Below, one piece after another: positions 17,359 through 24,959 of a stretch of DNA of 41,959 bases. The stretch's first letter is position 1. Each line of letters starts with the position of its first letter. The notes beneath the pieces were generated by a model. It saw nothing but the letters and a program-made list of their open reading frames with translations, was not told the origin of the DNA and ran no database searches. This DNA comes from an uncultured Lachnospiraceae bacterium (lineage in GTDB: Bacteria > Bacillota > Clostridia > Lachnospirales > Lachnospiraceae), in the NCBI GenBank assembly GCA_910578405.1, contig CAJTQO010000033.1, forward strand, positions 1-41,959. The letters run 5' to 3'. A program made the translations under genes and the position numbers.

Positions 17359-18471
17359 ATGGTTATGTCTGAATGGGATAGGACGGGAAAAAGGGATGGA
17401 AGAAAGGTGAGTTTGATTGTGCCGGTATACAATGCAGCCCCTTATTTGGGACGCTGCATGGCGAGCATTCTTGGGCAGTCATATAAAAATCTGGAAATTA
17501 TATTGGTGGACGATGGTTCTACGGACGAAAGCGGCAGGATGTGCGATTGCTATGCCGCCAGGTATGGGCAGGTGAAAGCGATTCATACACAAAACCAGGG
17601 GGTGTCATCGGCAAGGAATACGGGGATGGATGTATGCAGCGGGGAATACATGGCATTTGTGGATGCGGATGATGTCCTGGCGGCGGATATGGTGGAACGG
17701 CTTGTAAACAGGATGGAGGAAAACGGATGCGAGGTGGCGGGCTGCGGCTATTTTTCCTTTAAAGGAAAAAGCGGGAAGCAGGGAAAGAAGGGGAAAAAGG
17801 GGGAAAGCAAGCGGCGGAAAAGAAGCGGAAGCCGGAAGGGGGAAACGGAGGGGAAAGAAGATTCGGTTGTGGAAATTTTGTGCGGAAATGAATTTATGGA
17901 AAAGGGGATTTTGCGCAGCGATACGAGATGCTGGAGCAAGCTGTATAGGAAAGAAAGCGTAGGCGGCCTTAGATTTGACGCCCGATTAACCATTGGCGAA
18001 GATATGCTGTTTTTGCTGGAGCTGGCAAGGCAGGGAAAGAAGTTTTGCAGGGACGGTTATAAGGGATATGGTTATTTTGTGAATGAAGAAGGGGCTATGC
18101 TGCATGGATTTCAAGACCGTTTTATGGATCAGATTACATGTTGGCAGAGGGCTTTGCAGGTGATAAAAAAGGATTGCCCGGATTTAACTGTGCGGGGGGA
18201 GGCCATCCTTTTGACGTCGGTTCTGCTGGTGGTTGGGAAACTGGCGGCGCTTTGCGGGGAAGAAAGGAAGAAAAAGGCGGCGTATGCCCAACAGTGTTTG
18301 CGCCTGGCGAAAACATATGGCGGGAAAAAGGCTGTTTTCCGGGAACTGGACAGAGGATATAAGGTGAAAGTATATGTATATTGCCGTATGCCTAAGTTGT
18401 ATATGATGTTATACCACTTATTATGTTATGTAAAAACATTAAAAGGGCTGGCTTTTGCGGATGGCAGATAA
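17359..18471 (+). CDS. GT2 family glycosyltransferase with Lys/Gly-rich insert
   Basis: 370 residues from the ATG at 17359; the ATG at 17365 is an equally possible start (AGAGGG upstream), and a longer frame from 17287 only overlaps the previous gene. KVSLIVPVYNAAPYLGRC (16-33), DDGS (51-54), QGVSSARNTG (80-89) and VDADD (101-105) give a clear GT-A/GT2 fold. Residues about 134-168, right after the GT-A core, are a Lys/Arg/Gly/Ser-rich stretch encoded by a T-free, almost pure purine tract; close relatives normally pass directly from that strand into the 'GNEFM' helix. The insert may be a disordered surface loop that favours contact with the acidic membrane. Donor unknown. Confidence 0.9.
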   Translation: MVMSEWDRTGKRDGRKVSLIVPVYNAAPYLGRCMASILGQSYKNLEIILVDDGSTDESGRMCDCYAARYGQVKAIHTQNQGVSSARNTGMDVCSGEYMAFVDADDVLAADMVERLVNRMEENGCEVAGCGYFSFKGKSGKQGKKGKKGESKRRKRSGSRKGETEGKEDSVVEILCGNEFMEKGILRSDTRCWSKLYRKESVGGLRFDARLTIGEDMLFLLELARQGKKFCRDGYKGYGYFVNEEGAMLHGFQDRFMDQITCWQRALQVIKKDCPDLTVRGEAILLTSVLLVVGKLAALCGEERKKKAAYAQQCLRLAKTYGGKKAVFRELDRGYKVKVYVYCRMPKLYMMLYHLLCYVKTLKGLAFADGR

Positions 18472-18553
18472 TGTTAGGCAGGGCAGGGTATGTTTAAAAA
18501 TAGGATAGGCGGGGCGGTATTTTGGCCGGGAATGCGGATTGGGAGGTTTGTTT

Positions 18554-19828
18554 ATGCCGGGAAAAAAGATAGTGTTATATATGCACGCAGGGAGCGGAAA
18601 CCATGGCTGTGAAGCGATTGTGAACAGTTTATGCCATATGTTGCAGGAAAAGCCGTTAGTGATAACGAACAGCGGGGAAGAGGATAGGAGGTATTCGCTG
18701 GCGGGGCAGGATGGCGCAGGTTTGTGCGAATTGGCGCAGGAACGGCATTTTTCCAGGCACAGACTGGCCCATGTGATGTACTGTGGATGGCGGAAATTGA
18801 CAGGGGATGGGGAGGCTTTGCTCCGGTATCGTTACCGGGCGGTCTTTGACAGGCCCCTTTGCCGGTATGCAGGAAAAAAGGCGCAAAATCCCCGGCGGAA
18901 ATATTCCCTTGCGGTTTCCATAGGCGGCGATAATTATTGCTATGAGATGATGGTAAAGGATTTAATGCTGGCCAACCGGGCGTTTCATGACAGAGGGGTG
19001 AAGACGGCGCTGCTTGGCTGTTCCATTGAACCGGAGCTTTTTGCCGAGGCAGGGGAGGAAGGGAAGGAGGATGCGGCGAAAGGGCAAAAAAGAAGGAAGC
19101 TGGCAGAGGATATGAACCTTTATGATTTGATTATCGCCAGAGAGTCCATTACGTATGAAGCCTTAAAAAAGGTGGTTCCAAAGGAAAAACTGCGTTTGCT
19201 CCCGGATCCGGCTTTTACGCTGGGAAGGAAGGAGCTGCCGCTGCCGGAGGGTTTTGCGCAGGGGAATACCCTGGGGCTGAATGTTAGCCCGATGATACAG
19301 GACAGTGAGGGGAAAGCGGGAATTACCATGGCCAATTATGAGGCGTTGATTAGGCATGTGATAGAGACGACGGACATGCAGGTCGCTTTGATTCCCCATG
19401 TGGTGTGGGAGAGGAATGATGACAGGAAACCGTTAAGGGAGCTGTACGAAGCATTTAGGGAAAGCGGAAGGATGGTATGGATTGAAGACGGCTCCTGTGA
19501 GGAACTGAAGGGTTATATTGCAAGATGCCGTATGTTTATCGGGGCCAGGACGCATGCGACGATAGCGGCTTATTCTTCCCTGGTTCCGACGCTTGTGGTT
19601 GGGTATTCGGTGAAGGCAAAAGGGATTGCCAAGGATTTGTTTGGCAGTTATGAAAATTATGTGCTTCCGGTACAGCAATTGGAGGATAAGGATGATTTAA
19701 TTGCCGCTTTTGAATGGCTGAAGGATTATGAAGAGGACATCCGGCAGGATTTGGGCCGGGTGATGCCGGAATATAAGAAAAGGGCAATGTTAGCAGGGAA
19801 AGAAGTGGAACGGTTATGGGAAGAGTGA
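18554..19828 (+). CDS. Polysaccharide pyruvyltransferase family protein
   Basis: 424 residues from the ATG at 18554 (GGAGG at 18542-18546), preferred to a TTG five codons earlier. The N-terminal HAGSGNHGCEAIV block, central SIGGDNYCYE, a LIIARESITYEAL segment, and C-terminal FIGARTHATIAAYSS and PTLVVGYSVKAKGIAKDLFG are the marks of the polysaccharide pyruvyltransferase (CsaB/WcaK, GT-B-like) family, which adds a pyruvate ketal from phosphoenolpyruvate onto a sugar and so gives the glycan a negative charge. The sequence from about residue 164 to 182 is a Glu/Lys/Ala-rich insert. Some family members act on other substrates, so pyruvylation is likely but not proven. It overlaps the flippase gene by 13 bases. 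Confidence 0.88.
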   Translation: MPGKKIVLYMHAGSGNHGCEAIVNSLCHMLQEKPLVITNSGEEDRRYSLAGQDGAGLCELAQERHFSRHRLAHVMYCGWRKLTGDGEALLRYRYRAVFDRPLCRYAGKKAQNPRRKYSLAVSIGGDNYCYEMMVKDLMLANRAFHDRGVKTALLGCSIEPELFAEAGEEGKEDAAKGQKRRKLAEDMNLYDLIIARESITYEALKKVVPKEKLRLLPDPAFTLGRKELPLPEGFAQGNTLGLNVSPMIQDSEGKAGITMANYEALIRHVIETTDMQVALIPHVVWERNDDRKPLRELYEAFRESGRMVWIEDGSCEELKGYIARCRMFIGARTHATIAAYSSLVPTLVVGYSVKAKGIAKDLFGSYENYVLPVQQLEDKDDLIAAFEWLKDYEEDIRQDLGRVMPEYKKRAMLAGKEVERLWEE

Positions 19829-21336
19829 AGTATGCGGCGAAAAATATAACGTTCGGCTGGCTGGGAAATATCGTCACCCTTTTGCTGGGGGCATTGCTGC
19901 GGCAGGTGTTTATCCGAAAGCTGGGGGATACGCTGACCGGGGTAAATGATTATTATACCAATATTTTAACGGTTCTTTCTTTGGCAGAGCTGGGAATCGG
20001 CACGGCGTTTAACTACAGTTTATATGGGCCGGTGGCAAGGGACGATTATGAAAAAATCAAGTCCTATATGCTGCTGTATAAAAAGGCTTACCGTACCATC
20101 GGCTGTGTCATTGCGCTAATTGGCCTGGCCATTGCGCCGTTTTTGCGGTATTTAATCGAGGATCCCGGAAGCAATTCCTGGCGGGACTTAACATGGTATT
20201 ACTTTATTTTCCTGTTTAATACGGTCAGCACTTATTTTGTGTCTTATAAGTATAGCCTGGTGAATGCGCAGCAGAAAAATTATATCCAGACCAATATTAT
20301 TACGGTGACAAAAGCAGTGACGGTGTCTTTGCAGATTGCAGGGCTGCTGCTCATGCCTGATTTTTATTTGTATCTTTTAACGGCGGCGGGCGTGGAGCTG
20401 GCGCAGAAGATTTTTGTCAGCTTTTATCTGGACAGGCTGTATCCTTACCTGCAGGAGAAGCGGGTGGAGAAGCTTTCCCCCAAAGAGGTGGGGGAAATTG
20501 TCAGCCAGACGAAAGCGCTGGTGTTTCACAAAGTCGGGGATATGGCCAGGCTGCAGACGGATACGATGATTATAGGGGCTTTTATCGACGTGACTACGGT
20601 GGGGTTTGTAGGAACTTATAGTTATGTCATTTCTTCGGTTTCCAATTTTGTCAATATTATATTTAATTCTGTGCTTTCCGGTTTTGGGAACCTGATTGCA
20701 ACGGAAACGAAAGAAAAGCAGTATCTATTGTTTCGGGTATACCGTTTTCTGGCTTGTTGGATATACGGGTTTTCGGCAATTGGCTTTTACCTGATGCTGA
20801 CGCCTTTGATTACATTATGGGTAGGGGAAACGCGGGTTTTACCCAATCTTGTCATTGGGTGCATTATGGTGGATTATTATTTTAAAGGAGAGAGGATTGT
20901 GCTGTCAAACTATAAGACGGCTGCGGGGGTATTTGAGCAGGATAAGTATCTGACTTTGCTCCAGGGGGCGGTCAACCTGGTGATTTCCATTGCGCTTGTA
21001 CAGAAAATCGGGTTGGTGGGCATCTATATCGGGACGATTGTTTCCGGTTTGATGGCAAATGTGACAAAGCCTTTTATCATTTACAAAGTTTGTTTTGGGA
21101 AGGGGGCTTCCGTGTATTTCAGGGATTCCTTGAAATACATAGCAGTCAATGCAGGGGCGCTGTTACTGCTTGTATGGTTGAAGGGGGTTGTGATGGCGAC
21201 AGTGTCCATACCGTTGTTTCTATGGATGGCAGCGGTGATATCGGTTGTTTATAACGGGGTATTTTTGGCAGTGTTTGGCAGATGTGAGGAATTCCGGTAT
21301 GTATGGAGGGTCATCCGGCCCAAAAGGCGCGGGTAA
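19816..21336 (+). CDS. wzx: Wzx-type polysaccharide flippase
   Basis: 506 residues with the twelve to fourteen membrane-helix pattern of the MOP superfamily Wzx transporters. The N-terminal NITFGWLGNIVTLLLGALLRQVFIRKLG segment (shortened here: helix 1, residues about 9-36), ADLGIGTAFNYSLY-like AELGIGTAFNYSLY, and a cytoplasmic SYMLLYKKAYRTIG stretch are typical of Firmicutes capsule flippases. Wzx moves the undecaprenyl-diphosphate-linked repeat from the inner to the outer face of the membrane for Wzy polymerisation. Its start lies inside the pyruvyltransferase gene, so the two are translated together, suggesting that the pyruvylated unit is its cargo. A second, unrelated flippase (ABC type) lies at 33677. 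No terminator follows; a new promoter appears about 170 bases downstream. Confidence 0.93.
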   Translation: MGRVKYAAKNITFGWLGNIVTLLLGALLRQVFIRKLGDTLTGVNDYYTNILTVLSLAELGIGTAFNYSLYGPVARDDYEKIKSYMLLYKKAYRTIGCVIALIGLAIAPFLRYLIEDPGSNSWRDLTWYYFIFLFNTVSTYFVSYKYSLVNAQQKNYIQTNIITVTKAVTVSLQIAGLLLMPDFYLYLLTAAGVELAQKIFVSFYLDRLYPYLQEKRVEKLSPKEVGEIVSQTKALVFHKVGDMARLQTDTMIIGAFIDVTTVGFVGTYSYVISSVSNFVNIIFNSVLSGFGNLIATETKEKQYLLFRVYRFLACWIYGFSAIGFYLMLTPLITLWVGETRVLPNLVIGCIMVDYYFKGERIVLSNYKTAAGVFEQDKYLTLLQGAVNLVISIALVQKIGLVGIYIGTIVSGLMANVTKPFIIYKVCFGKGASVYFRDSLKYIAVNAGALLLLVWLKGVVMATVSIPLFLWMAAVISVVYNGVFLAVFGRCEEFRYVWRVIRPKRRG

Positions 21337-21580
21337 AAATGGCGGGGCACATATCCGGCGCTGCGCTTGGGCAGAATAACAATGGAAAATCTTTCGTAAG
21401 TGAGGTTAGATGGGAAACTGGAAACGGGAAAACTTTAAGCCGGGCATGGGCGGGGAAAGCGCAGGGAGCGGGATTGCGCTTGCTTATCCGGGTGGTTTGT
21501 TATATAATGGCAAAGACTGCGAAGCAAGCAAAGGCGGTAAAGTCGTGCAGATAAAGTTTGGAATATCCAAAGTGGGATGA
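21337..21580. other. 244-base intergenic region with promoter
   Basis: No convincing gene: the open frame at 21303-21554 overlaps the flippase end and has no family features. The region carries the sigma-A-like promoter at 21480-21508 and a possible untranslated leader of about 65 bases before the hydrolase ATG. I see no hairpin followed by T-run, so readthrough from the upstream genes is possible. The right end contains direct AAGCAAGC-type purine-rich sequence of no clear meaning. Confidence 0.6.
21480..21508 (+). promoter_or_regulatory. Sigma-A-like promoter before the hydrolase gene
   Basis: TTGCTT (21480-21485), a 17-base spacer and a perfect TATAAT (21503-21508). A transcription start near 21515 would leave a leader of about 65 bases before the ATG at 21581. 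The -35 matches three of six consensus bases, but the exact -10 and ideal spacing in a gap between genes make it the best promoter candidate in the window. It would let the second half of the locus be transcribed separately from the first. Confidence 0.62.
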
Positions 21581-22819
21581 ATGGAAAAAAGGATAGTCGC
21601 TAAGGTAAGCGGGGATGGACGGCGGATGGAGAAGGCAAGGTTGCAAAGAATGGAAGCGGAAGCGATAAGGGAGCTGCTTCATTATTATGATAAAGACGCA
21701 AAACGGAAATGGAAGGACAGGCTGAAGAAGGCGGCTTTACGGTATGTGCCGCCGGATGACGGTATATTTTGGGATACCGGGCTGTTAGCCAATGGATTGT
21801 CCAAGCGGCTGCATGACGGAAAGGGCGCGCGGGAGGAAATCCTTGCAGGGCTGCGGCAATATTTTGACCGGTGGATTGGGAAAGGGATGCCTGTATTTTA
21901 TTTGGACGATACCCTTTGCGGCGTGGCGCTGCTGCGGCTGTATGAGGCGACCCGTGAGGCAAAATATAAGGCGGGGGCGGACAGGCTGGCGGACTATTTA
22001 TTGTCTTTAGGGGAAAAGGAGGCGGATGGGGCAGGAAGCATCCCTTACCGTCCGGCGCAGAAAAACGGACATATATATGTGGACGGCATTGGGATGATGT
22101 GTCCGTTTTTAACAATGTATGGAGTGAAATATGGAAATCGGGCGGCAGTGGATTTGGCTTTGACGCAAGTGAAAAATATGCTTGCCTATGGGATGGATGC
22201 AAAAAAAGGTCTGCCATATCATGGATTTCAGTATGAAAAAAGGGAAAAATGTGGTATTATCGGATGGGGACGCGCCGTCGGGTGGCTGTTGATGGGGCTG
22301 CAAGGAGCGCTTTACTGGCTGCGGGAAGGGGACGCGGCGGATAGGGAAGAGGGAGGCTTTGGCTGGACAGGGCACGGTCAGGCGGCGCAGGAATATTGTG
22401 GGGAATATGAGGAGCTGAGGAAAGCGTTTTTAGGCTTGTTGGAGGCGGTAAAGCCGTATCAGAGAGAAGACGGCGGGTTTTCCTGGCAGTTGGAGGCAAT
22501 GGAAGGGCCTGCAGACAGCTCGGCGACGGCAATGATTGCGCGGGCTGTGCAGTTTGCAGTGGAGTGCGGATGGACGGATGCAGTAAAAAGCGGCGCAATA
22601 TATAAAGAAAAAGACGCCAGGGAAATGCTGCGTGATGCAGCGCTGTTTTTGGAGGATAGTGAGAAAGAGGGCAGGATATACCGCTGCCTGGGGGAGTGCC
22701 TGGGATTTTCCCAGCATCCGCAGGCGTATGGGGCATATCCTTGGGCGTTAGGAGTGGCGCTGGAAGTTTTGGACAGTGGAAGGGAGACAACGGCCCAAAT
22801 CGGAAAGGAAAACGGATGA
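21581..22819 (+). CDS. GH88/GH105-type glycoside hydrolase (unsaturated uronyl hydrolase-like)
   Basis: 412 residues, an (alpha/alpha)6-barrel protein by family. Signature blocks are FYLDDTLCGVALLRLYEAT (106-124), YVDGIGMMCPFL (166-177) with D168 at the place of a catalytic Asp, YHGFQ (213-217) and GWGRAVGWLLMGL (228-240). Family members hydrate and cleave the 4,5-unsaturated uronyl unit left by polysaccharide lyases (YteR/YesR on rhamnogalacturonan). No signal peptide is visible, so it should be cytoplasmic. Residues about 249-272 form a Gly/Gln-rich insert before the next helix. The start is weakly supported (only AGTGGG upstream); the ATG at 21626 is an alternative. It is odd in a biosynthetic cluster: it may trim, recycle or quality-control intermediates, or have been recruited for another reaction. 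The stop overlaps the next start (ATGA). Confidence 0.85.
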   Translation: MEKRIVAKVSGDGRRMEKARLQRMEAEAIRELLHYYDKDAKRKWKDRLKKAALRYVPPDDGIFWDTGLLANGLSKRLHDGKGAREEILAGLRQYFDRWIGKGMPVFYLDDTLCGVALLRLYEATREAKYKAGADRLADYLLSLGEKEADGAGSIPYRPAQKNGHIYVDGIGMMCPFLTMYGVKYGNRAAVDLALTQVKNMLAYGMDAKKGLPYHGFQYEKREKCGIIGWGRAVGWLLMGLQGALYWLREGDAADREEGGFGWTGHGQAAQEYCGEYEELRKAFLGLLEAVKPYQREDGGFSWQLEAMEGPADSSATAMIARAVQFAVECGWTDAVKSGAIYKEKDAREMLRDAALFLEDSEKEGRIYRCLGECLGFSQHPQAYGAYPWALGVALEVLDSGRETTAQIGKENG

Positions 22820-23727
22820 TTATTATACAGGTGGCCGGAGGGCTGGGAAACCAGATGCAGCAATATGCGTTATACCGGAAGTTTGTCAAGCTTGGCAAGG
22901 AAGCCAGGCTGGATATTTCATGGTTTACGCAAAGCGCCCGTCAGGAAAAGGTATATGCCAAAAGAGAGCTGGAACTGGATTATTTTCCGGGGATTTCCTA
23001 CCAAGCCTGTACCATGGGGGAAAAGGAGGCGCTGCTTGGGGACGGGAGCCTGGTTTCCAGACTGTCCCGGAAGATAGGGGGGAAGTTATTTCCGGCTTCC
23101 CGGAAAGTTTTCCAGGAGACGCAGATGTACCATCCCGGGCTGTTTGAGTGTGAAGATAAGTATTTATGCGGCTATTTTGCCTGTGAAAAATATTATGCGG
23201 ATATATTGGGGGAACTGCGGGAGCAGTTTTGCTTTCCTGTTTCCGGCAATCCGGAAAATGCCAGGCTGGCGCAGCGGATGAGGGCGGAGGAATCGGTCAG
23301 CGTCCATGTAAGGCGCGGGGATTATTTAGACCCGGAGAATGCGCGGCTCTTTGGGAATATCTGCACAGAGCGGTATTATGAGGGGGCGGTGGGGGAAATG
23401 AAGCGGATTTATCCGCAAGCGCATTTCTATCTGTTTTCGGATGACGCGGCCTATGTGAAGGAGCGGTTTAGAGGGGAAGAATATACGGTAGTGGATATCA
23501 ACCAGGGGAAGGACAGTTTTTACGACATTTGGTTAATGAGCAACTGCAAGCATAATATTTGCGCCAATTCTACCTTTAGTTTTTGGGGGGCCAGACTAAA
23601 CGGGAACCGGGAAAAGGTTATGGTCAGGCCGTGGATTCATAAGAACACGCAGAAGTTTGATTCAGGGCAGATGCATGGCCTGTGGGGAGGATGGGTGTTG
23701 ATGGATAATGGGGGGAATGTGGTTTAA
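22816..23727 (+). CDS. GT11 family alpha-1,2-fucosyltransferase-like protein
   Basis: 303 residues. The ATG at 22816 overlaps the hydrolase stop (ATGA) and gives a natural GT11 N terminus, MIIIQVAGGLGNQMQQYALY; the longer frame upstream only shadows the hydrolase gene. HVRRGDY (164-170) and NSTFSFWGA (251-259) are intact, and YLCGYFACEKYY (116-127) matches the family. Expected to transfer fucose or a related sugar from a GDP donor in alpha-1,2 linkage. It resembles the enzyme at 1907 in motif and length, so the two likely came from a common ancestor and may fucosylate different positions. Cytoplasmic. Confidence 0.94.
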   Translation: MIIIQVAGGLGNQMQQYALYRKFVKLGKEARLDISWFTQSARQEKVYAKRELELDYFPGISYQACTMGEKEALLGDGSLVSRLSRKIGGKLFPASRKVFQETQMYHPGLFECEDKYLCGYFACEKYYADILGELREQFCFPVSGNPENARLAQRMRAEESVSVHVRRGDYLDPENARLFGNICTERYYEGAVGEMKRIYPQAHFYLFSDDAAYVKERFRGEEYTVVDINQGKDSFYDIWLMSNCKHNICANSTFSFWGARLNGNREKVMVRPWIHKNTQKFDSGQMHGLWGGWVLMDNGGNVV

Positions 23728-23771
23728 AAGCAGGACAGGGCGGCTTGTCAATGTTTAGGAAAGGCAAAGGT

Positions 23772-24914
23772 ATGGGAAAGAAATTCAGGGTAGCAATGAT
23801 AGGGCAAAAAAGGATACCTTCCAGGGAGGGCGGCGTGGAAGTGGTGGTGGATGAGCTTGCAAACCGCTTTACGCGCAAAGGATATACGGTGGAAGCCTAT
23901 AACCGTTCCGGATACCATGTTTCAGGGAAGGAATTCGATGCAGGGGAAAACGGGCGTGGAAAATATTATAACGGCATCCGCATCATAATCGTGCCTACTT
24001 TTAAAAACGGGAAACTAAATGCCATTTGTTATGCCTTTCTGGCCACCTTGCGCGCCCTGTTTGGAAAATATGACGTAATCCATTATCATGCGGAAGGGCC
24101 TTGCATTATGCTTTGGCTGCCTAAAATGTTTGGCGTGCGGGTGGTGGCCACTATCCATGGACTGGACTGGCAGCGTGCCAAATGGGGGAACTTTGCATCT
24201 TTTGTATTAAAAACAGGAGAGAAAGTAGCGGCCAGATATGCGGATGAAGTCATTGTTTTGTCAAAAAATGTGCAGGAATATTTTTGGGAAACCTATCAAA
24301 GGAAGACCCGGTTTATCCCCAATGGGATTGCTAAGCCTCAGCAAAAGCCGGCGGAAGTGATTCGGGAAAAGTATGGGTTGGAAAAAGACGGGTATATCCT
24401 GTTCCTGGCCAGGCTGGTGCCGGAAAAGGGGCTGCATTATTTAATCAAAGCGTTCCGGAAGCTGAAAACGGAAAAAAGGCTGGTGGTAGCCGGAGGAAGC
24501 AGCCATTCTTTTGCGTATATGGAAGGGATAAAGAAAATGGCGGTAAAAGACAGCAGGGTTTTACTGACGGATTTTGTGCAGGGGAGGGTTTTGGAAGAAT
24601 TGTATTCCAATGCCTATTGTTTTGTGCTTTCCAGTGATGTGGAGGGGATGGCAATCAGTCTGCTGGAAGCGATGAGTTACGGCAATTGCTGTCTGGTGAG
24701 CGATATCAGTGAAAATCTGGAAGTGGTGGAGGACTGCGCTTATTCGTTCCGGAAAGGGGATGTGGAAGATTTGCGCAGGCAGCTTTGGATGTTATTGCAG
24801 CATCCGGAAAAAGTGGAAGCGATGAAAAAAAGAAGCAGCGGCTTTATCTGCCAAAAGTATCATTGGGACGATGTGGTGGCGCAAACGGAGAAATTATACC
24901 GGGGAGAGGAATGA
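23772..24914 (+). CDS. GT4 family glycosyltransferase (DUF1972/rhamnosyltransferase-like)
   Basis: 380 residues from the ATG at 23772 (AGGAAAGG upstream; ATG 23751 and TTG 23745 are in frame but add only basic residues). The N terminus KFRVAMIGQKRIPSREGGVEVVVDELA (given here as blocks: VAMIGQKRIPSREGG, then VEVVVDEL) with the HYHAEGPCIMLWLPK and TIHGLDWQRAKWG segments is the DUF1972-plus-GT4 architecture seen in WchF/Cps2T-type beta-1,4-rhamnosyltransferases, which commonly add rhamnose next to the priming sugar. The C-terminal half has LARLVPEKGLHYLI and the E-x7-E motif in VEGMAISLLEAMSYG (about residue 290). Rhamnose as donor is a family-based guess. Cytoplasmic. Confidence 0.92.
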   Translation: MGKKFRVAMIGQKRIPSREGGVEVVVDELANRFTRKGYTVEAYNRSGYHVSGKEFDAGENGRGKYYNGIRIIIVPTFKNGKLNAICYAFLATLRALFGKYDVIHYHAEGPCIMLWLPKMFGVRVVATIHGLDWQRAKWGNFASFVLKTGEKVAARYADEVIVLSKNVQEYFWETYQRKTRFIPNGIAKPQQKPAEVIREKYGLEKDGYILFLARLVPEKGLHYLIKAFRKLKTEKRLVVAGGSSHSFAYMEGIKKMAVKDSRVLLTDFVQGRVLEELYSNAYCFVLSSDVEGMAISLLEAMSYGNCCLVSDISENLEVVEDCAYSFRKGDVEDLRRQLWMLLQHPEKVEAMKKRSSGFICQKYHWDDVVAQTEKLYRGEE

Positions 24915-24959
24915 AGGGGCGCCTATGCTCTGGAAAAAGCGGCAGATGGAAGGGGACGG

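Noticed and set aside
18421..18446. ATGT-AAAA-ACAT inverted repeat near the end of the GT2 gene
   Set aside because: Four-base arms within AT-rich coding sequence and no T-run or promoter context; expected by chance.
22257..22898. 213-codon minus-strand open frame (and similar ones at 21600-22217, 3384-3899, 9609-10124)
   Set aside because: Pro/Ser/His-rich product with no family features, lying fully opposite well-supported plus-strand genes; an artefact of G-rich coding DNA that has few antisense stops.
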